Source of the DNA: Liolophura sinensis
Taxonomy: Eukaryota > Mollusca > Polyplacophora > Chitonida > Chitonidae
NCBI RefSeq assembly: GCF_032854445.1
Contig: NC_088300.1
Location: 42,754,984-42,818,983 of the forward strand
Reading direction: 5' to 3'
DNA: 64,000 bases
Notes under the pieces: model-generated
Seen by the model: only the letters and a program-made list of their open reading frames with translations
The model's database searches: none
What the model was told of the DNA's origin: nothing
Part shown: positions 45,501 to 60,400 of the stretch, in pieces
Position numbering within the stretch: position 1 is the stretch's first letter
Layout: every line of letters begins with the position of its first letter
Program-made: the position numbers and the translations under genes

Positions 45501-48500
45501 GTGATTGACCGGCACAAATGCTTTAATGTACTGATGAATGTTTTAAGGACATTGGTCTTCATGATTGGTGCTGGTGAGTAATATAACTGTTTCTGATATG
45601 TATTGTATGGATATGTCAGTTAACATGAACCACACATGTACATGTGTGTTTTTCACTTAAACATATGATTTAATATGGTATATTAACAGTTGCGCATTTG
45701 TATACTTCCAGAATAAAACTTCATGGGTGTTATATAACATGGCAGCTTTTTACTGGAGGATAAAGGGAGACTCCTATAATGTTATAGAATGTCTGAGGCG
45801 GGCTCTGCACTATTCTCCCAGGTAAATCCACAAGTGTATCTACACATGTTACATACCATAGATGTTTTGTAAAGAAGAACTCTGCAGGGACCATAAAGAG
45901 CATCCACCATGTGTCACTTGTTCACCTTTATCTTTTCTGTAATTCTTCAACCTTTTTGTATGTTGGCAAGGTGTTTATTCATGCATATTTTGAAGGCATT
46001 ACTCTGTGCAGACTTTTTGGGAAGCCCTGAAATTGGCTAATCCAACCAATGTAGTTTTGTTACCAAAATAAACTTAAGAATGTGCACAAATTACACTGAC
46101 AGTTGCTCTTTTATATGTGAAAAGGTTGAGAAATTAAGATATTGTAACATGAAATGTGAAAGAACAATTTCCTTGGTGATTTGTTGGAGGGTTGAACATG
46201 TAAGCGTAGGTACAAAATCATAGCATGGCGTGAAACGTTCTGTTACAAAGCAGTGGCGAATTAGGAGATTATAGTCCATCGGGAGTTTGTGTGAAGGATG
46301 GAAAGGTTAACCTTCTAACATTTGATGGAAATAGCCCCAGGGGCATGGGAGAGCCTCTGGGTGACGAATGGTTAATTAGATGCTGTTACATTTTGCCATG
46401 GAATATCTTATTGATACACAGGGACTAATTTTATTGTGGTAACTTCTAATTGAGAAATGATGACAATATACAATGTTATATTACCTTTGGTCATTTGATA
46501 GCTCTAAGTTTATTGTGGCTCCTAAGTGAGAGTTCAAAACTGATGCTGTTGCTTTGTTAGAATATTATACAAGTTCATGAAGTGAATGATCTGACAGAAG
46601 AGCTATCTCAAGTAACTCTCATGTTATAGGGCACCATGATTGCTTAAACATTATTTTCAGTAAAATTAAGAAAAGAAAAAAAAAAAAAAAGGGGTGAAGA
46701 CTATTGGAATAGGTCATTTAGTAAATCAAACGTGTTTGAAATGAACACCTGGATCTCAAGGCTGTCCAAGTGAATTGTTGGATATTATCCACTAAATTTC
46801 TGTATTTCTTCGTACATCATCGTAACATTTATTGCCTCAGAGATTACAAACTATAAAGCAGACAAAAATATGATGGTTATATGCACGATGAGACACTTAT
46901 CACAAGAAACAAAGTGTCATGATCAGTGAATCAAAGTGTCCAAATATTTAAGTACAAGCACATCACTGTTATTCAATAAGATGTTCTTTTTTATCAATTC
47001 CAGAATGCAAAAAGATGTAGCCTTGATCAGCTTGGCCAACGTTTTACATCGAGCTCGATATTCTAATGAGGCTGCAATAGTCGTTCATGCAGCATTGGAT
47101 GTTTCCAAAGAACTCAATGTTAACCATTTTACCCTAGGGAATATTTATGCCGTAAGTTCATTATTTACCAAGTTATGAATCTTTTAATGGCTATGCTCAT
47201 TTATATAGAAAGTTCTGATGATAGCAATGTGGATAAAGTGTCTAGTTTGTGTATTATCTGTTTTATATAAGTATTCACTTAGTACAGTTGAGTCATAGTC
47301 ATTGCGAAAAAAATTACCATAAAGCTCTGTTGTAGTTTAGTTTTAACCAAGCAAAGAATGTAAACCTGCTGTATGTTTTCCACCTTAAGTTTGGTATGTG
47401 CATGTAAAAATGTAACATGTAACACAGGAAACACATAAAGGTCTCAAATGATACTTTTGATGTCATCACTTAAGTTTTTCTTTGGAAGGAATTTAATGAT
47501 GAAACTTCATGTAAGCAGCCATATAAAGTGGCTGAATCAATCAGAATGAAGCAAATGTGTCAGCTGAAAAGTGCTAAACTTTGAGTGAAATACACTCATC
47601 TTATCCTGTATTCAAGATATTAAGGGGCCTTTGTGGGAGAGAGGGTTTAAACATGCCTCAGTGATCCATTAGCCTTTTACCAATGCGTTTGCTGTGAGTT
47701 CAAGTCCAGCTCATGCTGTCTTCCTCTCCGGTTATAAGTTGGAAAGTCTGTCAGATGGTCGTGGGTTTCCCCCAGAGCTCTGCCCGGTTTCCTCCCACCT
47801 GGGCATCATCATATTTGTGAAATATTCTCGAGTACGGAGTGGAACACCAATCAAATAAGTAGATAAATTCAAGGTATTAAAATATCATTGTGTACAATAT
47901 GTGATCTGATTGCATGGTCTCAGACTATCACTACAGTCTGCATATATGTCTATATTTTCTAGGATTTTACCTGTAGGTTGTGTTTTGACAGGTGTTAGGG
48001 GAGTACAACAAGTCTGTGATTTGTTTTGAGAACACTCTAAAAATTCAGCCTGACTTTGATGCCGCAGCGAAGAGGAAACATGCGGTGTTGTGTCATGCAA
48101 AGTTAGAGTCAGCACTGGAAGCTCAGCACAGGTACAACTTCTGTCTGATGTGTAAAGGGAAACGATTTTGATCTTTGAATGATCCTCTTACTATGAAATG
48201 TATTAAATGCAGCATTTTTTTCTTTTAGGAAAATTTTTTGTCCTTTTGGGTCATCTCATGTCATTTCAGCCGGCTTTTATGGCGACCCTCTTGGATTTTG
48301 CTGAAAAAATTCTTAAAAATTCCTTGACATATATCAAGAAGGGTTCCTAAGTTATAGCCCCAAATTCCAAGTTGTTTTTGAGATATGACCATCTAATAAC
48401 ACCCTGTAAACTTCATTTTAAAAGTCGCGAATAGGATATCTGTTCTGGAGGCATTTTTGGATGACCATAACTTCCAATAGAATGGGCCTAGAAGTCTGAA

Positions 48501-51500
48501 AATCTACCTACAGGGTATTTTCTACCCTGACTTTCAGAATATGGAATATCTTCAATACTGTTTGAGATATATGTCCCTAAAAACCGGGTTTCGTTCAATG
48601 CATATCTGCTATTTTGTATTTTCAGTGAGCTACCATATATCGTGATAGATTTAGGAGATATTTGTTGCCTGATTAATATTATTGATGTACATGACAATTT
48701 GCAGAAGAAGGTCTGCAAGGCATCATGCTCTGTCTCATAATGACTTTGAGAGGATAGAGAGCAAATTGCCAAATTTTTCTCAATAGGTTTACTTGCCACT
48801 CTGGGATTTGAATCTCAGTTTTAAGTTCAGAAATTGACATGTGTCTTAATCATTCTAACAAAATTGTATAATGGTGAAACATAATGAAAGGTATAGAAAA
48901 AAACTATGTGCCTGTTTATATAGCAAGTTATTGTCTGTATACCAATAATAGTTATACAAAGTGTAGCATGTACCATACTACAAATGTCTATTAAATAATC
49001 GCCTATTTAATTAAATTAACTATCTGGTTTGCTGAAAACAGTTTGGAATACTAATTTAGCTGACCGTTTCGCCGTGGTTACATTGTACTAGACTTACGTA
49101 CTTCAATATATACAGTGTTATCTACATGCATCATTGTCATAAAACATATATCAGATGTTGCTTTTTTCAAAAATTTAATTTCAGTAGAAGGAGTTGAGAA
49201 CAACTCTTGAATATTCTCCCGTAGTTGACTAATAGGTGTATCTAGATGTGGAAAAAATTTCAAGCAGATGTTCAACTGTCATCAGGGGATAAGTTAAGAC
49301 AAAAACCAGGTAAAGTGTCTGCTTTTTTGTCCTGGAGCAAAGTTCGGACACCAACTTCATGAAGAATAATACCTCAAAGTGGTCAGACTTTCTTCTGCAA
49401 ATTGTGATGTACATCAATAATATTAATCAGGCAACAAATATCTCCCAAATCTATCACATGACCTATGGCAGCTCACTGAAAATACAAAATAGCAGATATG
49501 CATTGAACGAAACGTGGTTTTAGGGGCATGTATCTCGAAAAGTATTGAAGATGTTTATTTTTTGGTTCCGTAATTTTCAGGGTAGAAAATACCCTGTAGG
49601 TAGATTTTCAAACTTCTAGGCCCATTGAATGGGAAGTTATGGTCATCCAAAAATGCCTCCAGAACAGATATCCTATTCGCGACTGTTGAAAATGAAGTTT
49701 ACAGGGTGTTATTAGATGGTCATATCTCCAAAACCACTGGGAATTTCGGGCTATTACTTGGGAACCCTTCCTGATATACGTCAAGGAATTTTTAAGAATT
49801 TTTTCAACAAAATCCAAGAGGGTCGCCACAAAAAAAATTTGGGGGGGCTGATTTGATGTGAAATGACCCTTTTTATAAAAAAGCTTTTCACAAAAATGTG
49901 CTGGATTTAAGTGCTTTGAATGACAAAATTATAAGGTGTGTAGTAAACACTACTGCCTGTCTCGAATGGGCAAAATTAGTATATATGGTATACATAGCTG
50001 TAATATTTAATACTTAAACCAGCAAAAACTTGATAAGCTCAGAAAGTAAAACTTGTAAATTTGTCTTGTAAGCATTCTTACAACAGATTAATGTTTTTTC
50101 AAGATCTCTACAGAGGACGCTAAATGATCTGAAGGATTATCAGAAAAAGCATGATCACTGGCAGCAAGAGAATGACCGACTGCTGACAGAGCAGGTGATG
50201 AGTGGGGTGAAGATGGAGCAGAGGCTGGCCTATGAGCAGCTGAAGAGTCGAGATAGCTCCAGTGGTGTGGGTAAGGCTTATTGGTGCGGGGGTCTATTTG
50301 GTATCCTGGTTTAGGGAAGCAGGAATGAGAATTTGGTAGTGCAGAGTTGTGTAATTCTCCAGTGGAACGACCTACAAGTGATGTGAACATGGATGCCCAA
50401 TGCCCATTAGAGTCATGAGGCATATCACTGGCATTTCAAGAGGTCAAGAGGTTAGAAACTTTGACATTGAAGTCATTAGTATTTCCATTTTCATTGGTAA
50501 GCTTCAAAAAGTAGAATGTCTTAGCAACTACAACAAATGACTTAAGCAATACATGACTCAGTGCTTTGGTTTTATTTAAACCAATTTGAATTTATTAAAA
50601 TGGTTTAAATAATATTGAAGCATTGAATCATTTATCACCTTTTGTCATTTGTTGTTAAAGTCATCAGTAGTTATGACTGTATAGAATAGTTCATGGTGTG
50701 AACAGCTTATTTGAGTCCTGTAAAGAATGGCCACTTTATTATTGGTATATTGTGAATACATGTTGTTCTATGTATGTTTTTATGTATGCACTTGTTATTG
50801 TGAAATTGTGTTTTACTACAGGTGAGCATTGTTTAATGGGGGAGAAAGATGGGAGGCAGGTGTTAACGTGTACCTGGAAGAAACAGCGGAGTCCTGACCT
50901 GGACTTCTCGGCCCTATTTGAGGGAGTCTCATCCAGCCTATATAACCCTCAGGTGAGTGTCACACCTGTCCTGTTTGAGAGAGTCTCATCCATAACCCTC
51001 AGGTGTCTCACACGTGACCTGTTTGAGGGAGTCTCATCCATAACCCTCAGGTGTCTCACACCTGTCGTGTTTGAGAGAGTCTCATCCATAACCCTCAGGT
51101 GTCTCACACCTGTTCTTTTTGAGGGAGTCTCATCCAGCCTGTATAACCTTCAGGTGAGTCTCACACCTGACCGGTTTGAGAGATTCTCATCCAGCGTGTA
51201 TAACTGTCATGAGAGTCTCACACCTGACCTGTTTTAGGATGGCTCATCCAACCCATGTAAACTTAAGGTGAGTCTTACACCTGATCTGTTTTAGGATGGC
51301 TCATCCAGCCCATGTAAACCTCAGGTGAGTCTCACACCTGAGCTGTTTTAGGATGGCTCATCCAGCCAGTGTAAACCTCAGGTGAATCTCACTCCTGATA
51401 TATTTGAGGATGGCTCATCGAGCCCGTGTAAACCTCAGGTGAGTCTCACACCTGACCTTTGGGCTTCAGTGCGAGATTCTGGACTATGTCACGCATCCCA

Positions 51501-54414
51501 TGTCCCCTGGTAGGTGTAAGGGTAATACAGGTTTGTGTTTTGTTTTGACAATCTCAAGATGTGAGATGCATATTTATATAACATGCTGAAAAGGTACCGG
51601 TGTTGATAAATACTGATTAAAGGCTGTGTTTTGTTTGTGTTTCAGACAAGAGGGACAGGGGATGGTCCAAAGAAGAAGAGTTTAGACTATTCTAAACCAG
51701 TGAGAGCTCCGCTGTACACCAAACACAGACGAGAAGCACCTAAGGTAATGGCATAACTTCATGAAAATAATTTATTTGTTTATCTATTTATTTATTTATT
51801 TGTTTGGTGTTCTATGGCATACTCAAGAATATTTCACTTATCCAACGGCAGCCCGTATTAAGGTGGAAGGAAACCAAGCAGAGCCTGGGGGAAACCTATA
51901 ACCATCTGCAGTTTGCTGACAGACCTTCCCACGTACGGTTATAAAAATGAAAAAGTGTTCAGGAAACAATGCTATCCTATATGTGTACTGCATTAAGGGT
52001 GAGTTATAGAAACACTGAAAGAACATGCTTATGATAGAAGACATTTCATACCATCAAGTGTACAATCTGATTGGAAAGCTTTCATTAAACACTTTTCTTA
52101 CATGTACACATTTTGTTCAGGTAATTTCTTTCTCATTGACATAATTAGCGAATATGGTGAATTGTTATTTGATTTGATGAAACTTTAAGACTACCTTATT
52201 TGTAATGAGTGTTGTACCTGTATAGATGTCTTAGTCAAATAAAAAAAAGACATCAATGAGAAAAAAAGGAAAACAAATGTGCAACCTGTTGGTCATAGAG
52301 AGGGACATAGTGTTTTCCTGTGTGTTGTAATATTACCTTTTGTATGTTTCAGTTTGGGGACCCGTCAGCTGACTGGCCTAGCAAGGAGGAATGTGACACT
52401 TTTGTACAGAAGGCACCCACAGCCATGGAACTTCCTTCTGTTTACCTCTCACCTGAAAACAAGGGCTTTGAGTGAGTTATTTGTTCATGTGTTCTGGTGT
52501 ACTTACAGGCCTTCAATGACTGTGGGTAGACATGCTGGTGTGTTGTCAACTGTCAACTACATGTAATTGTGTTGGGGCCTCTGTGGCCTCTGTGGGTTAA
52601 CATTACAGACTGGTGCAATGACCCAGGAGCCTCTCACCAATGCAGTGGTTGGGAGTTTAAGTCCAGCTCATGCTGGCGTCCTCTGTTGTCGTATATGGGA
52701 AGGTCTGTTGGCAACCTGCGGATGGCCGTGTGTTTCCCCCGGGCTCCTCCCCTCATAATGCTGACCGCCATTGTATAAGTGAAATATTCTTGAGTACAGC
52801 GGAATCTCCAATAAAATAAGTAAATGATGCACCAAGTTGTAATAATAGATTTGTTCTTTGTAGTCTTGAGTTGTCTGTCTTAAAGTCTGAAAAGCCTATT
52901 AAGTTGGTTCCTTGCTGTCCTGTTTGGATTTTTTGCAAATGTAAATACAAACCTGACTTTTCCAGCAAGTCAGCAATAAACTAACACATGCTGTGTAGGA
53001 CCAGGTCTCAAGTAGTTACACATACACTTATATCCCTGTTTCTCCTGTAATAAACTGAAAATGTTACATGTACCTGTAGTTCATGTTACACATTGTTCAT
53101 GTTACACGTACATGTAGCTCTTGTTACACGTAGTTCATGTTACACCTGTTTTCGTTACAGGGTGAAAGCACTATTATCTGAGGAGCAGAATCTGAAGCCT
53201 GGGGCTCAGCATGCCCTGCCGTGGTACCCTCCAGCTTGTGTGCCCATCATGGACCTCACAGAGGGCAGCACTGTTTCCTATGATCACCTTAAGTCCATTA
53301 GTATTGAGGAGCGAGGCAAGATGCCTCTGAAACTCCCTGACAAAGGGGTCCTTAGCGTGAGTTTTAATCAGTACTCGTACCATAATAATGGTGATGCAGG
53401 TACAACCGTCTCACCATGTCAAATCTACGATGTACATGTATTGCATATCTTTGTAAGAGAAAAAGTGAAATTTGAAAATGTAATACTTTTGGTGAAGCAG
53501 AATGTACAGATGTTCAAATGCCAGGTCTTGATCTCAAGAAATTCCGTTGATACATGACAAAATTACATTGGTTGGATTGTCCAATTTCAGAGTTTCATAA
53601 ATTGTGTTATTTGTGTCACTTTACACTGGTGATACAGTATGCTTGAATAAACATCTTACGATTATGTGAACAGGCTAAAGAATTACAGTATTAGGGCTTG
53701 GTATATTTGTTTCTTTAGGCTATCTACCTGTCCTCAGGAAGCTTTCAGTCATCAGGATCTGATAGCAGTATACATGCAAATTGCACATATACAGTGTTCT
53801 CAGTTAGTACAAGCATAATTTTGGCAGATAAACTGATGATTAAAAAATATCATTGCTGGTTGTATTTGTTTCATTAAACTCTCTGCATCTGAAACCTCTT
53901 GCCAAATACACATATAATGTGGTCTGCAGTCAAGTCTTGTGTTTGTTGTTTAGGCCCTGCTGAACCACATTAATGGTGGGTCGGTAACAGAGGAGGAGGT
54001 GGGTCAGAGAATCCTGACCGCTCTGAAACAGGTGAGTTCATGTCCAGCTATGACCTTACATTGCCCATGTACATGTATAGTACAGTACATGAATCGGGAT
54101 GCGCGAGTTACCAGACTGCCCGCAAATCGTCATCTACACCAGTAAACAAAAGGCCATAAACCCTTGACCAGAATAAATTTAGATGTGACCTTGATCGTGC
54201 TGGCCTCCTCTTCGGCCGCTTGTGTGACGGTCTCTCAGCAACACTGTGCATGGCTGTGGGTTTCAACCGGGCTCTTTCCGGATTTGTCCAGTCATAATGC
54301 TGGCCACCATTGAATAAGTGAAATATTCTGGAGTATGGCGTAAACACCCATCAACTAAGTACGTGAATGTAAATTAATATATAAAGGGGCTTTAACACTA
54401 ATCAAACAAGTAAG

Positions 54415-54445
<31 letters not shown>

Positions 54446-57400
54446 ATGGTAGTGTTCCATGTGCTCGTAGTACAGTACGTTGCGTACACTAATAATTGCT
54501 ACACACAATCTTTGAACAGAACATTGGGCCAAGCTGGGTTCTGTTCAATCTAGCCGGTCTGTACTGGCGGGTGGCAGGTAACGGGTTCCAAGGGGTGGAG
54601 TGTATCAGGCGTGCGCTACACACGGTCCCTGAACAGTACCGTGACGTACCCCTGGTAAACCTGGCTAACGTGCTGTACCGATGGGGGAGACATGACGATG
54701 CTGTGGTTGTCATGCAGGAGGCTCTCAGAATCAATGACTTAGAGGTGAGTCAGGGCACAACAGCAGGGTATGTACAGAAGCATACTTATGTGGATGGATG
54801 ATTTATAATTAAATTGTAGGAACCAGTTGTTCAAAAGTGGTTTAAGACTTAATGCCAGTTTTAATTTTTAAGCCAAGTTTTAAATTTTGTACTTAGACTA
54901 AAAAATATTGTGTAACATTATATCAAAATAGGAACTAAAAATGTTGCTGTTACACTTTAACTGGAGAAATGCATTGGCTCAAATTTTAAATATGAAATAT
55001 GACTTAATACCAGTATCAGCTAATACACTTTCAAAAAACTGGGTGTAGATGATTAATAGAGTAAGGGTTAATATTAGAATAGATCAGTGGTACTCAATAA
55101 AGGGATTAAGATGTCATGGAGACCTGATTGTCATTTGGCTACACAGGATATAACAGTGTATCCATCACTGTGGTTGGAGCCTAATTTATTTATTTTTAAA
55201 TGATAATAGTAATGAAAACAATGAATCAATTAGCTTCCCTGTTTTCAGCCACTCATTTGTTTCTCATACAGCAATAATTTCCTCTTGTCATGACTCACTG
55301 TAATATTAAATGATTTAACTCTTTTTTTTTTTTTTTTCAGCCGGCCTCCCACTTCTTGTTTGGTCACCTGCTGTGGTCTAAGGGTAACTACACAGGGGCT
55401 GTGTGGCACTATGAACAGACCCTTAGGAGTGACCCTGACAGCCAGGAGGCTTTCTCCACCCTCAGAGCCATCAAATGTTTCCAGAAGTATCACCAGGCAG
55501 CTCAGAGTGCAGCTCCACGAGAAACTGTCTCAAAGCCTGTGGACAGCAACTGTAACCACAAAGGGGGAGGTAACCCCAGCAGTCAACAAACGGAGAGCAG
55601 AGTTATCTGTAAAACTGTAAGTGGATGCTACAAAATGGATGTTGATCAGCATACACTTGCATTGCACTGGCCCTGATGGCACAGTTAGTAAAGCGTCAGC
55701 TTCAGGAGGCGGTAGAGCTAGGATCAATCCTGGGTCAGGTCATACTAAGGCCTTAAAAGGTTAGACTTTCAGCATGAAGTGGATAGTGCAACAACTGGTT
55801 GACCCGCATCAGTATAATGGCTCGGGTGGGGCGGCTTACTTGCCTTCAGTAAGGCATCTCATTGAAGCAGCACTAGATAAAAGAGCAGTGGAAATCTGTC
55901 CTGCCACAAGGAGGCACATTACGTTCACTCTAAGGACGCTTTCATCGTCATATAACTAAAAAATTGTTAAGTACGACATTAGACCCCAAGCACTCACTGA
56001 CTCACTTGCATTGCATTTTCCGTGAATTTATTGGCCAAACTCACACAGATACTTTGCTATGACTGGTCACTTCTAATTACATGGTATCTTTTAGTGTTAC
56101 GTATATATGTTAAGGATTGGAGGAAAGCTCTCATGATTTCATCATGCAAGATTGTCACAAATGGTAGTGGCATTTCCATATACATGTAAGCCCTTTAAAT
56201 ATCTTACAAGTTTACTAACTCTACAGAAAGTGAAGAAGGCATTTGTATGCTTGATATATTTTATACAATGTAAGTATAAGGTAAGTACATAATCAGTTCT
56301 ATTTGTCACATTATCTTTTCACATTGGAGAGTTATGAGATGGTATCCTTTTTTGATAACTCTGCAGGAGAATGGAGAAGAAAAGTGTATTATTGAGACTC
56401 GAACTCGGACAAAAATGCCGGAGTGTAATGGCCACTGCACACAGACCTGTACCATCACCCCCATCAAACTGGACTCCTGTGGCAGTATGGCAGGGGAGAT
56501 CACTCTTGATGGTAAGTGCAATGTAGGGGTGGGGGCAAGGGGATGCTGTGCTGCCAAAGGCTCCTAGATTGTAACATCAGATGTCAGCATATTTCAGCAC
56601 CTGTTTTCAATGGTGGTTAAACAAAGGTTTACGGTTTTGTGATGGCTTCAGTATTCAAAGTGTAAAACAATACTAGGAATTAAGGAACTATTCTGACATT
56701 GCTCGAAGTTTACGCGCTTCTTCTCCCTCTGTTGTTGGGGACAGTACTTTGCTAAACCATACCAGTCAGAACATAGTTAACATTTGTCAGTTAACAGCAT
56801 ACAGTGAAACAAATTAATAAAATCCGGGAACTACGGTGGATTTCATAAGGTTCAAAGTGTTTTTACTAAGATTACTTAAACATTGTGGTTTAGTTTCCAT
56901 ATTCCAATTTGGAGAGTTGTGATTATTGTGCACAGGGTCTTCATATTGACATATAATGGAAGATTGATCAATTTGTTATCTGGTGAGCATCTTGCATGTT
57001 CTGCTCGTTTTTGGTATTCAGTAGGCAGAGAACAGCAAGAGTTATATCCCTTGTGCCATTGACTTTCTGCAGCTGTAGATGTAAAACCATTGTTCACATT
57101 GTACATATATATACTAGAAATTAAAGCCATGGAAATGATTGAACTTTCTTAAAAATTTTTTATATTTAATTATAAAAATTAGGAAATTCTAAATTAGGAA
57201 ATTTAAATTGGTTATTAGAATCCAGATATCATGATCTTAATGTAAATTCTACTGTGCCCAGTTTTTTTTGATATGGTGGGATTATCATTGTGTTATTTAA
57301 ATAAAGTGAAAAAAGAAGATTTTAATTATGTTACCTTAATTCCGCAACCTTTTTCACACATGAAAGAGCAACGTTCCATGCAATTTATGCAGAAAGTGTA

Positions 57401-60400
57401 ATTTAATCAGTCAGCACGAAATAATCCCCCCCTCCAAGAATTTTTTTGAATAAACACCTTGCAAACATGCAAAAATGCTAAAAGAATTACTGTAATATTT
57501 GGAGGCAGCTATATGTTTCCTAGTAGTTTACATGTGATACGGGAAAGTGAATTATTTTCAGATGGTAAGAGTGAGACAAATAGCTGTGGTCCTAAGGGAC
57601 CTAACCAACCGTATGCCAGCTCCCTGGGCCTGGAGGACTCCTTCTGTATGTACTGCCTTCATCTCACTTCACTATCACCTGTGGTTCTTCGTCTTGTCTT
57701 ATGCTCTTGATTTTGTATAACAGTACATGTATATTGAAGATCTAAGATTTTGTGGAGACACTGTATCACATTTCTTTAGGTTCTTTTTAACTCACTGTTG
57801 CCTAAACTTGAACAAAACCCATTATTTTGTAGTCTGTAAATTAAATTAGTATTTATTTAGGACAGTTAACCTTCAGTTCAGTTTTCAAATTTAGACATGA
57901 TTGCCATCATACAGGTGAAACATTGTTGAGAACGGCATTAACAGTAATCAATCAATCAATCAATCAATTTTACACAACACCATACATATTATGGCATGTT
58001 GTTCACTGACACTTACAGATTAATTACCAGATTGACTTACTTGTAATGAGTGAGATGACATAATGATGATCAGATTGACAGATTTACTTGATTCAATTAT
58101 TTGTATTTTTTGTGTTTGCCTTATTTTACTCTAACTGTGAAGAAAAAAGTCCTGATAGTGATGATATAAGTAAATGCAAGTTTCTGAATCTTCACTATAC
58201 ATGTACTACCATCCAAGTCTCCATTCTTTAATTTATTTATTTGATTGGTGTTTTACGCCGTAGTTAAGAATATTTCACATTCAGGACTACAGCCAGCTTT
58301 TTGGTGGAAGGAAACCCATGCCCATCCACAGGCTGCTGGCAGACCTTCCTAAGTACGGATGGAGTGGAAGTCAGCATGATCTCCATTCTTTGTATCAGTG
58401 CGTAGTTTCTTTGATCACCGTAATACAGATCATTTCATGTGTGAGTGTGTGATTAAAATGTTCAAAGTACCTCACAGACTGCATGCATGTATTTACATGT
58501 GAATCCATGTGACTGTATTTGTATTATGTATCATTTATTTCAGCTGTTCGTTAAGTAAACACACCGTATTGCTGCACATGTGGTTTGTATAAGTATTTAG
58601 TAGTGGACTTAGTTTATGTGACAGTAGCCATATCTGGTTTTGTAAATGACAAAAAATACTGAATTTTTTTTTTTAAAAGTCCTAAAAGCCTTTTGAACAA
58701 GTGGGCCCTGTCAAGACTGCTGCATACTGAATAGAGGAGAAAGCTCTAGTGTTTACTGTAAACAGCTAGGATTATAAAGACTGTGAAAGTCTACTGTAAA
58801 CTACCAGGAATATAAAGACTGAGCTGTAAGTTGTACTGTAAACTACCAGGAGTATAAAGACTAAGCTGTAAGTTGTACTGTAAACTACCAGGAGTATAAA
58901 GACTGAGCTGTACTTTGTACTGTAAACTGCTAGGAGTATAAAAACAAAGCTACAATGTTTACTGTAAACAGCTAGGATTATAAAGACTGTGAAAGTGTAC
59001 TGTAAACTACCAGGAGTATAAAGACTGAGCTGTACTTTGTACTGTAAACTGCTAGGAGTATAAAAACAAAGCTACAATGTTTACTGTTAACCGCCAACAG
59101 TAAAACGACAAAGCTATAATGTTTACTGTAAATTGCGAAAAATATAAAGACTAAGCTACAGTGTTTACTGTAAACTGGCAGGAGTATAAAAACAAAGCTA
59201 CAGTGTTTACTGTAATTTTGCCAGGAGTACAAAAGCTACAATGTAAGCCTATAGTGTTTACTGTAAACTCTCTGGGGAACATGTATAAAGACTGTAAGGC
59301 TGTGATGTTTATTGTAAACTACCAGGAGTATAAAGACTAAGCTGTAATGTTTACTGTAAACTGCCAGGAGTATAAAACTGAAGCTACAATGTCTACTGTA
59401 AATTGCCAGGAGTATAAAAAGCTACAATGTAAGCCTATAGTGTTTACTGTAAACTACCAGGGGAACATGTATAAAGACTGTATGGCTCTGATGTTTATTG
59501 TGAACTACCAGGAGTATAAAGACTAAGTTTATTTAATAAGAGGCAATGTTCACACCTTGATGATGTATGTTGACTTTCGAATGTGTTGTTTTTCAGTCAC
59601 GGCGGAGTTCGCTGGCAAACTGGACGAGGTGAGTGAGATATACCAGAGGAAAGGGCTGTGTAATGGCGATGAGTGTAATCAGCTTAAAGTACAGGTGAGG
59701 TATTCCTCTCCACCAATCAGAGTTTCTTGCACCTGAGAGAGAGGGCAGGTGGATTCAAATCAGGACTTTTTGTTCACTTTGAACCTTTTTTTTTTTTTGT
59801 TAGGACATTTATTGTTGCCATGGTCATTTAAAGCACAGAAGCAGCATTAATTATGTCTGTTATATCTTAACATTTTATCGCCAAAATGACCTTCAAATTC
59901 TCTGGCCTAGACTGTGTCAGAATAAACAGAGTTTTCTTTCATTCTACAGTGCATTTTCAGCAGCATTTAATAATTAAGGACAATTATCCTCTGGATTAAC
60001 CATTAATGTAGTTATTAATAAGCTTAATAACTACATGTATTTTGGGAAATGATGTGGTTTTACAATACTATCAGCACCACCAGCAGATTAAATTTTTGCT
60101 AGGGTTGAAGATCATGGTCAAGTACAAATGGTGCCCACCCTAATTCCTGAACCTTTTTGCATATGAAAGATCCACTTTCATCGCAATTTATGCATATTTT
60201 TAATTTGGTTTTGGAAACAAAACTACATTGTTTGGATTGGTTGTTTTCTGGGCTCACAAAAATTATGATTTTTTCAGTCAACAGAGAATAATTCCTTCAG
60301 AATATGCTTGAATAAACATCTTGTAAAACATGCTAAAAGGTTGAAGAGTTACAGTGATTACATTTATCGGTATATCTGCCAGCATTTTATCCGTACAAAA

